Positions 42,260 to 50,040 of a stretch of DNA of 64,000 nt are shown one piece after another (the stretch's first letter is position 1; every line of letters begins with the position of its first letter). This DNA is from Arthrobacter methylotrophus (GTDB taxonomy: Bacteria; Actinomycetota; Actinomycetes; Actinomycetales; Micrococcaceae). Position numbers and translations under genes: made by a program. The notes beneath the pieces are model-generated. The model worked only from the letters and a program-made list of their open reading frames with translations. It was not told the origin of the DNA and did no database searches. Location of the stretch: NCBI RefSeq assembly GCF_039539965.1, contig NZ_BAABED010000001.1, positions 4,278,001-4,342,000 of the forward strand, in the 5' to 3' direction.

Positions 42260-43599
42260 GAGTCGAGATTCGCACGTAAACCGGGCGCTGGCAATGGCGC
42301 CGAGGGACCGATAGTAGCCACCTGGGACGGTGCTCCCGTCGGCACCCGCCCCAGCAGTAGAACTCCCAGTGCAAAGCACGCCGCTCCCCCACCGAGGAGG
42401 GTCAGCGTCAGCCCATTGAAAGCCGCGTCCACCACCGGAATGAAGACCACGACGCCGGCAGTCACCACTGCGACGCGGGTCCTGCCGCGGGCGTGAACGG
42501 CCGCCGTCGGGCGCTCTTCAAGTCTGCCGCACAGCAGCAGCACCGGCAGCAAAAGGACGATTACCCCGAGGAGCACCAACGGCCGGGCCCACCACCATTC
42601 GGCTGTGCCGGCCGCCGGTTTGGGGAAGTCGGTGAGCAGCAACAGCCCTGACATGGCTGCGAGCAGCGGCAAATGCCACAGATACACCGTCATGGAACGC
42701 CTACCCGCCACGGCCACCACCCAACGGATCCAGCGCACATCAGCCACCCATGCAAGCCCGGGGCGCAGCAACTGGAGGGTCGCCGCCTGCGACAGGCCCA
42801 AAAGCAGCATGCAGAAGTTGGGCGGATTCAAGTCCACGATCATGTTTCCGGAATAGACCCCAATCCCGGTCACGAACCCCAACAACAGGTTGCTGCCTAC
42901 AATCAATCCCACGAACCAGCCCCGGCTGCGTCCTGCGAAGATTCCGTCGGCAATGAAGAAGCCGAATTCCTGGACCGCGCACCAGACAAAGAGCATGTTC
43001 ACGAAGGCGAGCATCGGGAACGCCCCTCGCAGGGAGTCGAGGGTGATCACGGCGGCAACCAATCCACCGAGCGTCAACCACGGGGAATGTCCGTGCAGCC
43101 GGGCCAGCAGGGGAACGCTCAGCTGCGTGGCCAGATAGGCGGCCAGGAACCACAGGGGCATGCCCGCGCCGGTGACGATGAGCTGGACCACCTCCGGGTC
43201 GACCCCCAGGAGCCGCGCAGCCCACAGCCCTACAAACATCGAGGCCAGCAGCGCAGTTGCCGGTCGAATGAGGCGCAAGAGCCGCAATTGCGCGTACTCA
43301 ATGCCGGTGCCGCCGCGCGCAAGTAGCCGCCGCCACGATTCCAAACCCGTGATGCCGCCGAGGACGAAAAACAGCGGCATCACTTGGAACACCCACAGCA
43401 CGGAATCGAACCAGTGCTGTTCCATGAGCGTATTTTCGGTGGTGACGGTGCCGTCCGGGTGCAGCACGGGGCTGACCATCATGCAGTGCGAAAGCACCAC
43501 CAGGACGAGGCAAAAGAACCGGGCGAGATCGATCACTGGATCGCGTGGACGGCCAGGTGCGGCCTGACCCTCGGACATCTGTTGCCTCAAGAAACCCAT
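42256..43599 (-). CDS. Membrane acyltransferase (acyltransferase-3 family)
   Basis: 447 aa with about ten hydrophobic segments. Catalytic-type motif VIDLARFFCLVLVVLSHCMM at the N-terminus (the family R-x10-H pattern), VMPLFFVLGGITGLESW, and SMTVYLWHLPLLAAMSGLLL near the C-terminus. The family O-acylates surface glycans, lipids or small molecules; substrate not predictable. Translationally coupled to the GNAT gene. Confidence 0.82.
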   Translation of the reverse strand: MGFLRQQMSEGQAAPGRPRDPVIDLARFFCLVLVVLSHCMMVSPVLHPDGTVTTENTLMEQHWFDSVLWVFQVMPLFFVLGGITGLESWRRLLARGGTGIEYAQLRLLRLIRPATALLASMFVGLWAARLLGVDPEVVQLIVTGAGMPLWFLAAYLATQLSVPLLARLHGHSPWLTLGGLVAAVITLDSLRGAFPMLAFVNMLFVWCAVQEFGFFIADGIFAGRSRGWFVGLIVGSNLLLGFVTGIGVYSGNMIVDLNPPNFCMLLLGLSQAATLQLLRPGLAWVADVRWIRWVVAVAGRRSMTVYLWHLPLLAAMSGLLLLTDFPKPAAGTAEWWWARPLVLLGVIVLLLPVLLLCGRLEERPTAAVHARGRTRVAVVTAGVVVFIPVVDAAFNGLTLTLLGGGAACFALGVLLLGRVPTGAPSQVATIGPSAPLPAPGLRANLDS

Positions 43600-43753
43600 T
43601 GCGCTCCCTCGCGAACTGCTGACACCATTGTCCGCCCGCTCGACGACGGGAACCAGAGCGGGCGGACCTCAAACAACGGCGCGCCCCCGACACCCTCGCT
43701 CACTTATGACGCGAAATTCATCGACGCTCCCTCACCTATACCGGAAAAGCCCC

Positions 43754-44146
43754 TCAACCGAGCGTCACGGCAAGAATGCCGAGCACGACGGCGAGCAACG
43801 GCGTCGTGCCCTGAAGAACCGCGGCGCGGAGGTACTTTTTGCCACTCAAGGCAAGCACGATCGCCGCCAGCAGCATGGAGCCGCACGAGCTGAAAACGAG
43901 GGTCCAACCCACCTGCGGGTGCCCGAGTGCAACCAAGACGATCCCGGCGAGCGCCCCGATGGCGAGGAAAAGGTTGTAGAAACCCTGGTTGTACGCGAGC
44001 GGTTTGGTGGTTTCGGCGTCGGCCTGGGTAGTGAGGCTGAAACGCTTCCACGTGGTCGGGCGGGTCCAACTGAGGGACTCCATGCTGAAAATGTAGACGT
44101 GCAGCAAGCCGGCAACGAGGGCGAAAAGCAGGGAGGCCAGAATCAT
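43754..44146 (-). CDS. DUF1304 membrane protein
   Basis: 130 aa, four hydrophobic segments, ATG 44146. Family hallmarks: HVYIFSMESLSWTRP (16-30) and PLAYNQGFYNLFLAIGALAG (49-68). DUF1304 proteins are small integral membrane proteins of unknown function. Not clearly in an operon. Confidence 0.85.
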   Translation of the reverse strand: MILASLLFALVAGLLHVYIFSMESLSWTRPTTWKRFSLTTQADAETTKPLAYNQGFYNLFLAIGALAGIVLVALGHPQVGWTLVFSSCGSMLLAAIVLALSGKKYLRAAVLQGTTPLLAVVLGILAVTLG

Positions 44147-44417
44147 GTGCCGATCCTAGCCTCCCTGCAGCAACAGCGCGCAGGTGTCAGCCGTGACCGG
44201 CGTCATCCGGAGCGGCCCCCAACCCTCCTGCACCTATACGCCCCAATCCCCCAACCCTCCCGCAGATCATCTGAAAGAGCGTCCGGCGTTTTGGCCCCAT
44301 AGGTGAGCGAGCGTCGGCAACGCGCCCCCTGTTGCCCCGGCCCCGTCTGGGCTAGTCTGCTTTCACGGCCTGCCAGGCCCGCAGTTCAGGCATCAAGGAC
44401 GATCATGAGGAGCAAGA

Positions 44418-44627
44418 ATGGCTGACCACACATATAGCGTTTCCGAGATTGTTGGAACTTCGTCCGAGGGCATCGACGCCGCCATCAAGAACGGCGTTGC
44501 GGCTGCGAGCCAGACCCTTCGGAACCTCGACTGGTTCGAGGTCAAGGAAATCCGCGGACACCTCAGCGAAGGCGCGATTTCTGACTGGCAGGTAACTATC
44601 AAACTTGGATTCCGCCTAGAGCGTTAG
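44418..44627 (+). CDS. Dodecin
   Basis: 69 aa, matching the dodecin family length. Dodecins form hollow dodecamers that bind flavins (and CoA in some bacteria), buffering free flavin. Sequence MADHTYSVSEIVGTSSEGID, with LRNLDWFEVKEIRGHL carrying the flavin-stacking Trp and a C-terminal WQVTIKLGFRLER strand. ATG has GAGGAGC upstream. Single gene. Confidence 0.92.
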   Translation: MADHTYSVSEIVGTSSEGIDAAIKNGVAAASQTLRNLDWFEVKEIRGHLSEGAISDWQVTIKLGFRLER

Positions 44628-44704
44628 CCCACCCAGACCCAAAATGACGATGGCCGCCGGCCTCTCTGTGGAGAGGCCGGCGGCCATCAGTTGCGAGGCT
44701 GGAC

Positions 44705-44968
44705 TCACCCGCGGGTCCAGACTTGGACGGGGTCACCGCCACAGAGGAGTCGCCGGCCACGGCCGGCAAATTCGATCCACAGGAATTGATGGTCCGGCGA
44801 AACGTCATCCACGAGGCCGGCGTCGAATCCCCAGCTATCCTCGTGGACCCAGACGGCTTCTCCGCGATTAAGTTCGGACCATTTCGACGGCGGCAGGTGG
44901 AGCGACGCTGCGGCGGGCCTCTGGTCCGACGTCGTGAAGCGGCTCGGACCCCATATAGACAGAATCAC
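44705..44968 (-). CDS. Conserved small protein, paralog of the 11766 gene
   Basis: 87 aa, probable GTG start at 44968. The core LPPSKWSELNRGEAVWVHED, then HQFLWIEFAGRGRRLLCGGD matches the pattern of the protein at 11766-12008. No known function. It lies downstream of the XRE regulator gene, with an AT-rich inverted repeat between them. Confidence 0.55.
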   Translation of the reverse strand: MILSIWGPSRFTTSDQRPAAASLHLPPSKWSELNRGEAVWVHEDSWGFDAGLVDDVSPDHQFLWIEFAGRGRRLLCGGDPVQVWTRG

Positions 44969-44969
44969 A

Positions 44970-45001
44970 CTAATTCACTATGCAATAGCACAGTGAATTA
45001 G
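44970..45001. terminator. AT-rich inverted repeat at the end of the XRE gene
   Basis: CTAATTCACT pairs with AGTGAATTAG around a 12-nt loop, overlapping the regulator stop codon. It stands out as AT-rich in GC-rich DNA. It may act as a terminator or as an operator for the GTG at 44968. Confidence 0.45.
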
Positions 45002-45906
45002 GCGCCCTCGCTGAAACGCGGCTGGCCCTCCCCCAAGACATGGCGCGCGGAGAGACCCTCCGACGTGGTGGTTCCCGCACCGAAGCTACCCAGGAGCTTG
45101 AGCGCATCGTCCGACGGCGAACCCGCCTTCGCGGAATAGACCCTCAGGACTTGGTCCGGGTCTTCGGGAAGGGACAGACTCTCAAAGTTCAGCTCCATGT
45201 CTCCCACAGCGGGGTGGTGCAAACGAACGGTCCCGGCTGAACGCGCTGCCACACGATGCCCCGCCCACCATTGGCGGAAGTGTTCGCTGTTGACCGCGAG
45301 TTCGCCCACCAGCTGGTTGGCTTGGGGATCATCCGGGTGCCTTCCGATATCGGCACGCAAGGACCCAGCCGCCTCCGCGGCCACCGTCTTCCAGTCCCGG
45401 AACAATTGGCGTGCCTGGGGATCCAGGATCAACCAGCGCGTGAGGTTTCGCTCAGCGGAAGGCATGGCGGCGAAATCGGCAAACAGCAAGACCGCCATGC
45501 GGTTCGCCCCGAGGATGTCGCTGCGCCGGCCAAGCAGAAGCGCGGGCACCTCGCCCACAGCGTCCAGGAGTTGGCGCAGAGCGGGGCGGACCCGTGGGGT
45601 GGGACTCGGCGCTTTGGCGCTCTCCGCGCAGTGCTCAAGAAGGTCCATCATGTGCGTGTGCTCGCTAGGGTCCAGGCGAAGCGCCCGCGCCACGGATTCG
45701 AGGACCGCCCGGGACGGATGGATGTGGCGGCCCTGCTCAAGGCGGGTGTAATAGTCCGTGCTGACATCAGCCAAGCGGGCAATCTCTTCCCTGCGCAGCC
45801 CGGGAACGCGGCGCGCGCCCGACGTTTCCGGCAGCCCCGCATCCTCCGGCGACATCCGGGCACGCATCGCTTTGAGGAATCTTCCGAACTCGGCGCTTTG
45901 ACCCAT
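44998..45906 (-). CDS. XRE-type regulator with MmyB-like ligand domain
   Basis: 302 aa from ATG 45906. N-terminal HTH_31 helix-turn-helix (VPGLRREEIARLADVSTDYY, then TRLEQGRHIHPSRAVLESVA), then a MmyB-like ligand-binding domain (SDILGANRMAVLLFADFAAM, LTRWLILDPQARQLFRDWKT, and HPAVGDMELNFESLSLPEDP). This class often controls a divergent oxidoreductase. Here the divergent neighbour is the aldo/keto reductase at 46071. Confidence 0.85.
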   Translation of the reverse strand: MGQSAEFGRFLKAMRARMSPEDAGLPETSGARRVPGLRREEIARLADVSTDYYTRLEQGRHIHPSRAVLESVARALRLDPSEHTHMMDLLEHCAESAKAPSPTPRVRPALRQLLDAVGEVPALLLGRRSDILGANRMAVLLFADFAAMPSAERNLTRWLILDPQARQLFRDWKTVAAEAAGSLRADIGRHPDDPQANQLVGELAVNSEHFRQWWAGHRVAARSAGTVRLHHPAVGDMELNFESLSLPEDPDQVLRVYSAKAGSPSDDALKLLGSFGAGTTTSEGLSARHVLGEGQPRFSEGA

Positions 45907-46070
45907 GTGCCCATTCTTCCCTTCCGGATGGCACGTTTCTACGCCCAAGGTAGGACTCCCAGTCCTAGGAAACACAGGGGGCGGCAAAACTGCTGATTGT
46001 TGTGCCGAAAATGCATAGGCTCGAGAATGCCAGTCAGGCAATCCACCCACCAGCGACGAAAGGGCCGGAC

Positions 46071-46916
46071 ATGTCCAACGCTCAGAATTCCACCGTTCCC
46101 GGGATCGTCCTGAATAACTCAGTCACGATCCCGCAGCTCGGCTTCGGCGTCTTCCAAGTCCCGCCTGCCGAGACCCAGAGGGCGGTCGAGGACGCCTTCG
46201 AAGCCGGGTACCGGCACATCGACACCGCCGCGGCGTACCAGAACGAATCCGGCGTCGGCGCGGCAATCAGGGCTTCCGGCATCGCCCGGGAGGAACTCTT
46301 CATCACCACTAAACTCCGCAACGGCGAACAAGGCCGGGCCGCAGCGGCGTTCAACCATAGCCGCCGCGAACTCGGCCTCGACGTCATCGACCTCTACCTG
46401 ATCCACTGGCCGGTCCCGGCCCAAGGCCTCTTCGTCGACGCATGGAAGGCACTGGAGAAGATCCATGCCGACGGCGGAGTCCGGGCAATCGGCGTTTCCA
46501 ACTTCCTGCCCGAACACCTCGACACGCTCCTTGCGTCAGCCGACGTCGTCCCCGCCGTCAACCAATTCGAGCTGCACCCGACGTTCCAGCAGGCGGACTT
46601 GGCGGCGAAGAGCCGCTCGCACGGGATCGCCGTCGAGGCCTATAGCCCGCTGGGGCAGGGAGCGGACCTGCAGTCCGAAACGGTCACCGAACTGGCCGCA
46701 AAGCATGGAGCCACACCGGCGCAGATCGTGCTGGCCTGGCACCTCGGAATCGGGAACATCGCCATCCCCAAGTCCGTGCACCCGGAGCGAATCCGGCAGA
46801 ACTTCGCGGCGGCGTGGTTGCAGCTCGCTCCGGAGGAACTGGCCGCCGTCAGCGCGCTCGACGCCGGTGCCCGCCTCGGCGCGGACCCCGCCGTCGCGTC
46901 CTTCAGCCAAATGTAA
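46071..46916 (+). CDS. Aldo/keto reductase 1
   Basis: 281 aa, AKR superfamily (AKR5-like, 2,5-diketo-gluconate reductase type). Catalytic tetrad D51, Y56, K81, H112 (RHIDTAAAYQNE, TTKLRNG, LIHWP). C-terminal NADP site IAIPKSVHPERIRQNF. ATG 46071 follows GAAAGGGC. First of three AKR genes transcribed away from the XRE regulator. Substrate not predictable. Confidence 0.88.
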   Translation: MSNAQNSTVPGIVLNNSVTIPQLGFGVFQVPPAETQRAVEDAFEAGYRHIDTAAAYQNESGVGAAIRASGIAREELFITTKLRNGEQGRAAAAFNHSRRELGLDVIDLYLIHWPVPAQGLFVDAWKALEKIHADGGVRAIGVSNFLPEHLDTLLASADVVPAVNQFELHPTFQQADLAAKSRSHGIAVEAYSPLGQGADLQSETVTELAAKHGATPAQIVLAWHLGIGNIAIPKSVHPERIRQNFAAAWLQLAPEELAAVSALDAGARLGADPAVASFSQM

Positions 46917-46956
46917 ATCGCCCGCCAAGAACAAACAGCGTAAGGAAACCCAAACC

Positions 46957-47928
46957 ATGCAGTACACCCACTTGGGCCGCTCAGGGCTCAGCGTCTCCCG
47001 GCTGTGCCTCGGAACCATGAACTTTGGCCCGCAGACAGAAGAATCCGCAGCGCACTCCATCATGGATTCGGCGCTGGACTCCGGAATCAACTTTTTCGAC
47101 ACCGCCAACGTCTATGGCGGCACCCAGCATCGGGGATGGACCGAGGAAATCCTGGGCCGTTGGTTCGCCAAGGGCGGCGAGCGCCGCGAACGCGTGGTGC
47201 TCGCAACAAAGCTCTACGGAACCATGACTGACCGTCCCAACGAGTCGAAGCTATCCGCCCTCAACATCCGGCGCGCCTTGGACGCCAGCCTGAAGCGGCT
47301 GCAGACCGACTACATCGACCTCTACCAGTTCCACCACGTGGACCGGAACACGCCATGGGACGAGATCTGGCAGGCCATCGAGGTTGCCGTCCAGCAAGGC
47401 AAGATCCTGTACTCCGGGAGCAGCAACTTCGCCGGCTGGCACATTGCCCAGGCGCAGGAGGCGGCCGCACGGCGCAACTACAACGGACTCGTGAGCGAGC
47501 AGTCCATCTACAACCTGCTCACCCGCAACGTCGAGCTGGAAGTCATCCCCGCCGCCCAGCAGTACGGCCTTGGACTGATTCCGTGGTCGCCCCTTCACGG
47601 CGGCCTGCTGGGCGGGGTGCTGAAGAAGGAGCGCGAGGGTGTCCGGCGCCTCGAGGGCCGCGCGGCCGAGACCCTGAAGAAGCACGAAGACCAAATCCGC
47701 CAATACGAGGACTTCGCCGACGACTTGGGCCGTGAGCCCGGCGATGTGGCCTTGGCCTGGTTGCTGCACCAGCCAGCCGTGACCGCACCGATCGTGGGTC
47801 CGCGCACACAGGAGCAGTTGGATGCCGCCATCCGGGCTTTGGACGTCACTCTCGACGCCGATACCCTCAAGCGGATCGAGGACATCTTCCCCGGCCACCG
47901 GACCGCCCCGGAGGACTACGCCTGGTGA
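46957..47928 (+). CDS. Aldo/keto reductase 2
   Basis: 323 aa, a different AKR subgroup (potassium-channel-beta/AKR11-14 like). D48, Y53, K85 and the His pair in LYQFHHVDRN. Starts MQYTHLGRSGLSVSRLCLGT, with TAAGGAAACC 8 nt before ATG 46957. C-terminal VTAPIVGPRTQEQLDAAIRA. About 40 bp after reductase 1, probably same transcript. Confidence 0.88.
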   Translation: MQYTHLGRSGLSVSRLCLGTMNFGPQTEESAAHSIMDSALDSGINFFDTANVYGGTQHRGWTEEILGRWFAKGGERRERVVLATKLYGTMTDRPNESKLSALNIRRALDASLKRLQTDYIDLYQFHHVDRNTPWDEIWQAIEVAVQQGKILYSGSSNFAGWHIAQAQEAAARRNYNGLVSEQSIYNLLTRNVELEVIPAAQQYGLGLIPWSPLHGGLLGGVLKKEREGVRRLEGRAAETLKKHEDQIRQYEDFADDLGREPGDVALAWLLHQPAVTAPIVGPRTQEQLDAAIRALDVTLDADTLKRIEDIFPGHRTAPEDYAW

Positions 47929-47947
47929 AGCCTTTACGGTAACGCCG

Positions 47948-48013
47948 CCCAACTAGCTCGCATTTGTTGTCGTTTAGAGCCCTCATAACGACAGCAACTG
48001 CGAGTCAGTTGGG
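47948..48013. repeat. Long imperfect inverted repeat
   Basis: CCCAACTAGCTCGCATTTGT (continuing TGTCGTT) pairs with AACGACAGCAACTGCGAGTC (continuing AGTTGGG) around TAGAGCCCTCAT; 27-nt arms with four mismatches. It follows reductase 2 by 20 bp. Similar elements are scattered in Arthrobacter genomes; possibly a terminator-type repeat. Confidence 0.65.
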
Positions 48014-48059
48014 TGGGGAAGCACTGTGCAAACCGCTACCTATAGGAAAGACTTCCGAT

Positions 48060-48890
48060 ATGGAATCTGCACCCTTGATCAAGCTCAACGACGGAAACGC
48101 CATTCCGCAGATCGGTCTCGGAACCTGGCCGCTCGACGACGCCGAGGTCGCCACGGCGGTGGTGTCCGCCGTCGAACTTGGCTACCGGCACATCGACACG
48201 GCCTACCGCTACGGTAACGAAGCCGGCGTCGGGCAGGGCGTGCGGGACTGCGGCCTCCCTCGTGAGGAAATGTTCATCACTACCAAGCTGGACGGCACCT
48301 ACCAGGGCCGTGACCGCGCCGTCGACGGGCTCGAAGGCTCGCTCCGGCGCCTCGGCATGGACTACGTGGACCTCTTGCTCATCCATTGGCCGCTCCCCCA
48401 ACGGAATGAGTTCGTCTCGACGTGGAAAACCTTTGAGCGGCTCCAAGCTGAAGGGAAGGTGCGCTCGATCGGCGTATCCAACTTCAAGCCCTCGCACCTG
48501 GAACGGCTCTTGGAGGAAACCTCGGTGGTGCCGGCAGTCAACCAGATCCAGATCTCCCCGTCCATCACGCGGATCGATGAGCGCGCCTTCAACGGCAACC
48601 ACGGCATCGCAACGGAGTCGTACAGTCCGCTCGGCGCCGGTCGCGATCTCCTGAACGCGCCCGTCTTGGCGGCCATCGCGAAGAAACACGGAAAGACGCC
48701 CGGGCAGGTTGTGCTGCGCTGGCACGTCCAAGAGGGGCTAGTGGCCATCCCGAAGTCCGCAAATCCGCTGCGCATGAAGGAAAACCTGGACGTTTTCAAC
48801 TTCGCCTTGGACCGGGAAGACCTGTCGGCTATCGCCACCTTGGACGCGGGCCAAGACGCGGGCGTCGATTCCGACGTCCAGGGACACTGA
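48060..48890 (+). CDS. Aldo/keto reductase 3
   Basis: 276 aa, close in type to reductase 1: D46, Y51, K76 and the His in LLLIHWPL (RHIDTAYRYGNE, TTKLDGT), plus VAIPKSANPLRMKENLDV. ATG 48060, AGGAAAG upstream. The lactonase gene starts 3 nt after its stop, so they form one unit. Such AKRs handle sugar lactones or keto acids, which would fit the lactonase, but this is inference. Confidence 0.87.
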   Translation: MESAPLIKLNDGNAIPQIGLGTWPLDDAEVATAVVSAVELGYRHIDTAYRYGNEAGVGQGVRDCGLPREEMFITTKLDGTYQGRDRAVDGLEGSLRRLGMDYVDLLLIHWPLPQRNEFVSTWKTFERLQAEGKVRSIGVSNFKPSHLERLLEETSVVPAVNQIQISPSITRIDERAFNGNHGIATESYSPLGAGRDLLNAPVLAAIAKKHGKTPGQVVLRWHVQEGLVAIPKSANPLRMKENLDVFNFALDREDLSAIATLDAGQDAGVDSDVQGH

Positions 48891-48893
48891 CGC

Positions 48894-49964
48894 GTGGCAG
48901 GGGACATCGACGGAACGCTCATCTGGGTAGGCGCATACACAGCGGACAGCGACGGGCACGGAATGGGTATCGGTGCAGTTGCCGCGCGTGAGGACGGCAG
49001 CCTCAGTTGGCTCGGTACCGCCGTCGAAGCACCGTCGCCGTCGTTCCTTGCCGTTCATCCCACGCTGCCCGTGGTCTACGCGGTAGCCGAGGCCGCACAG
49101 TCAGTCCGCGCGTATCGGCGGACAGGAGTGTCCGGCCTCGAGCCGCTGGGCGGTGCCTGGCCGGCCGGAGCTGCGGCCTGCCACGTCGCAGTGGACCCTT
49201 CCGCTCGCTTCATCGTGGTCACCTGTTGGGGCGACGGCAACGTACTGCTCTTCGGGCTCGACGACGACGGCGGAATCACCTCGCGCTTTGCCGCGCCGCC
49301 GGCGAAAGATCCACATGCCGGCGTCGATGGCGGCCTCGACATCGCCACAGGCGGCGCCAGGGTGAGCCGTGCCCACGCAAGCCTCATGCTCGATGACGGC
49401 CGGATCATGACCACGGACCTCGGGTGCGACCTTGTGCGGGTGTGGAACTACTTCCCCGACACCGGCCTGCTCCACGACCATGAAGTTGCCCTCCCCATGG
49501 GCAGCGGACCTCGGCACATGGTCCAGCACCCCTTGGCCGATGCCGTATTCGTGGTGACGGAATACTCCATCGAAGTGGCGGTGCTCCTGCCCGGGGCAGA
49601 CGGCCGCTTTGTGCTCCACCGTCGCGGTCCCGCCACGGCAGGAGGAGCCGCCGACGGCGATGCTGCCGCCGAAATCGCCTTATCCCCCGACCATCGCTTC
49701 GTCTACGCCGGTATCCGCGGCTCCAACCGGGTCTCGGTATTGGCGGTGGAAGGCAGTGGGACCCGCCTCCGTCCCGTGGCTGATGTTCCCAGCGGAGGGG
49801 ACTGGCCACGCCACCACCTGGTCCGCGACGGCTGGCTCCTCGTGGCAAACGAACGTTCCAGCCAAGTCTCCACGTTCACACTGGACCGCAGTACCGGCAT
49901 CCCGGGTGATGTCCTCGATCAGTTGGAGACGGGTTCGCCCACCGCGTTGCTCGTGGCGCTCTGA
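48894..49964 (+). CDS. Beta-propeller lactonase (6-phosphogluconolactonase family)
   Basis: 356 aa, GTG start. Seven-bladed propeller family of YbhE/Pgl: IWVGAYTADSDGHGMGIGAV, SPSFLAVHPTLPVVYAVAEA, GSGPRHMVQHPLADAVFVVT and EIALSPDHRFVYAGIRGSN repeats. The family hydrolyses 6-phosphogluconolactone or other sugar lactones. If Pgl, it would complete the Zwf reaction 35 kb away; the AKR neighbours make another lactone just as possible. Confidence 0.83.
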   Translation: MAGDIDGTLIWVGAYTADSDGHGMGIGAVAAREDGSLSWLGTAVEAPSPSFLAVHPTLPVVYAVAEAAQSVRAYRRTGVSGLEPLGGAWPAGAAACHVAVDPSARFIVVTCWGDGNVLLFGLDDDGGITSRFAAPPAKDPHAGVDGGLDIATGGARVSRAHASLMLDDGRIMTTDLGCDLVRVWNYFPDTGLLHDHEVALPMGSGPRHMVQHPLADAVFVVTEYSIEVAVLLPGADGRFVLHRRGPATAGGAADGDAAAEIALSPDHRFVYAGIRGSNRVSVLAVEGSGTRLRPVADVPSGGDWPRHHLVRDGWLLVANERSSQVSTFTLDRSTGIPGDVLDQLETGSPTALLVAL

Positions 49965-49978
49965 CCGGGCTAATCCAT

Positions 49979-50027
49979 GCGTGAGATCTCGCCCCTTTCG
50001 CGCCCCCAAAGTGGCGAGATCTCACGC
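49979..50027. terminator. Bidirectional terminator between lactonase and malQ
   Basis: GCGTGAGATCTCGCC pairs perfectly with GGCGAGATCTCACGC around a 19-nt loop, midway between two convergent genes. Confidence 0.7.
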
Positions 50028-50040
50028 CTCGATGCGGTGC

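Noticed and set aside
46465..46956. Extension of aldo/keto reductase 2 upstream by 164 codons
   Set aside because: It overlaps the reductase 1 gene in another frame. The family start MQYTHLGRSG with its own ribosome-binding site is at 46957.
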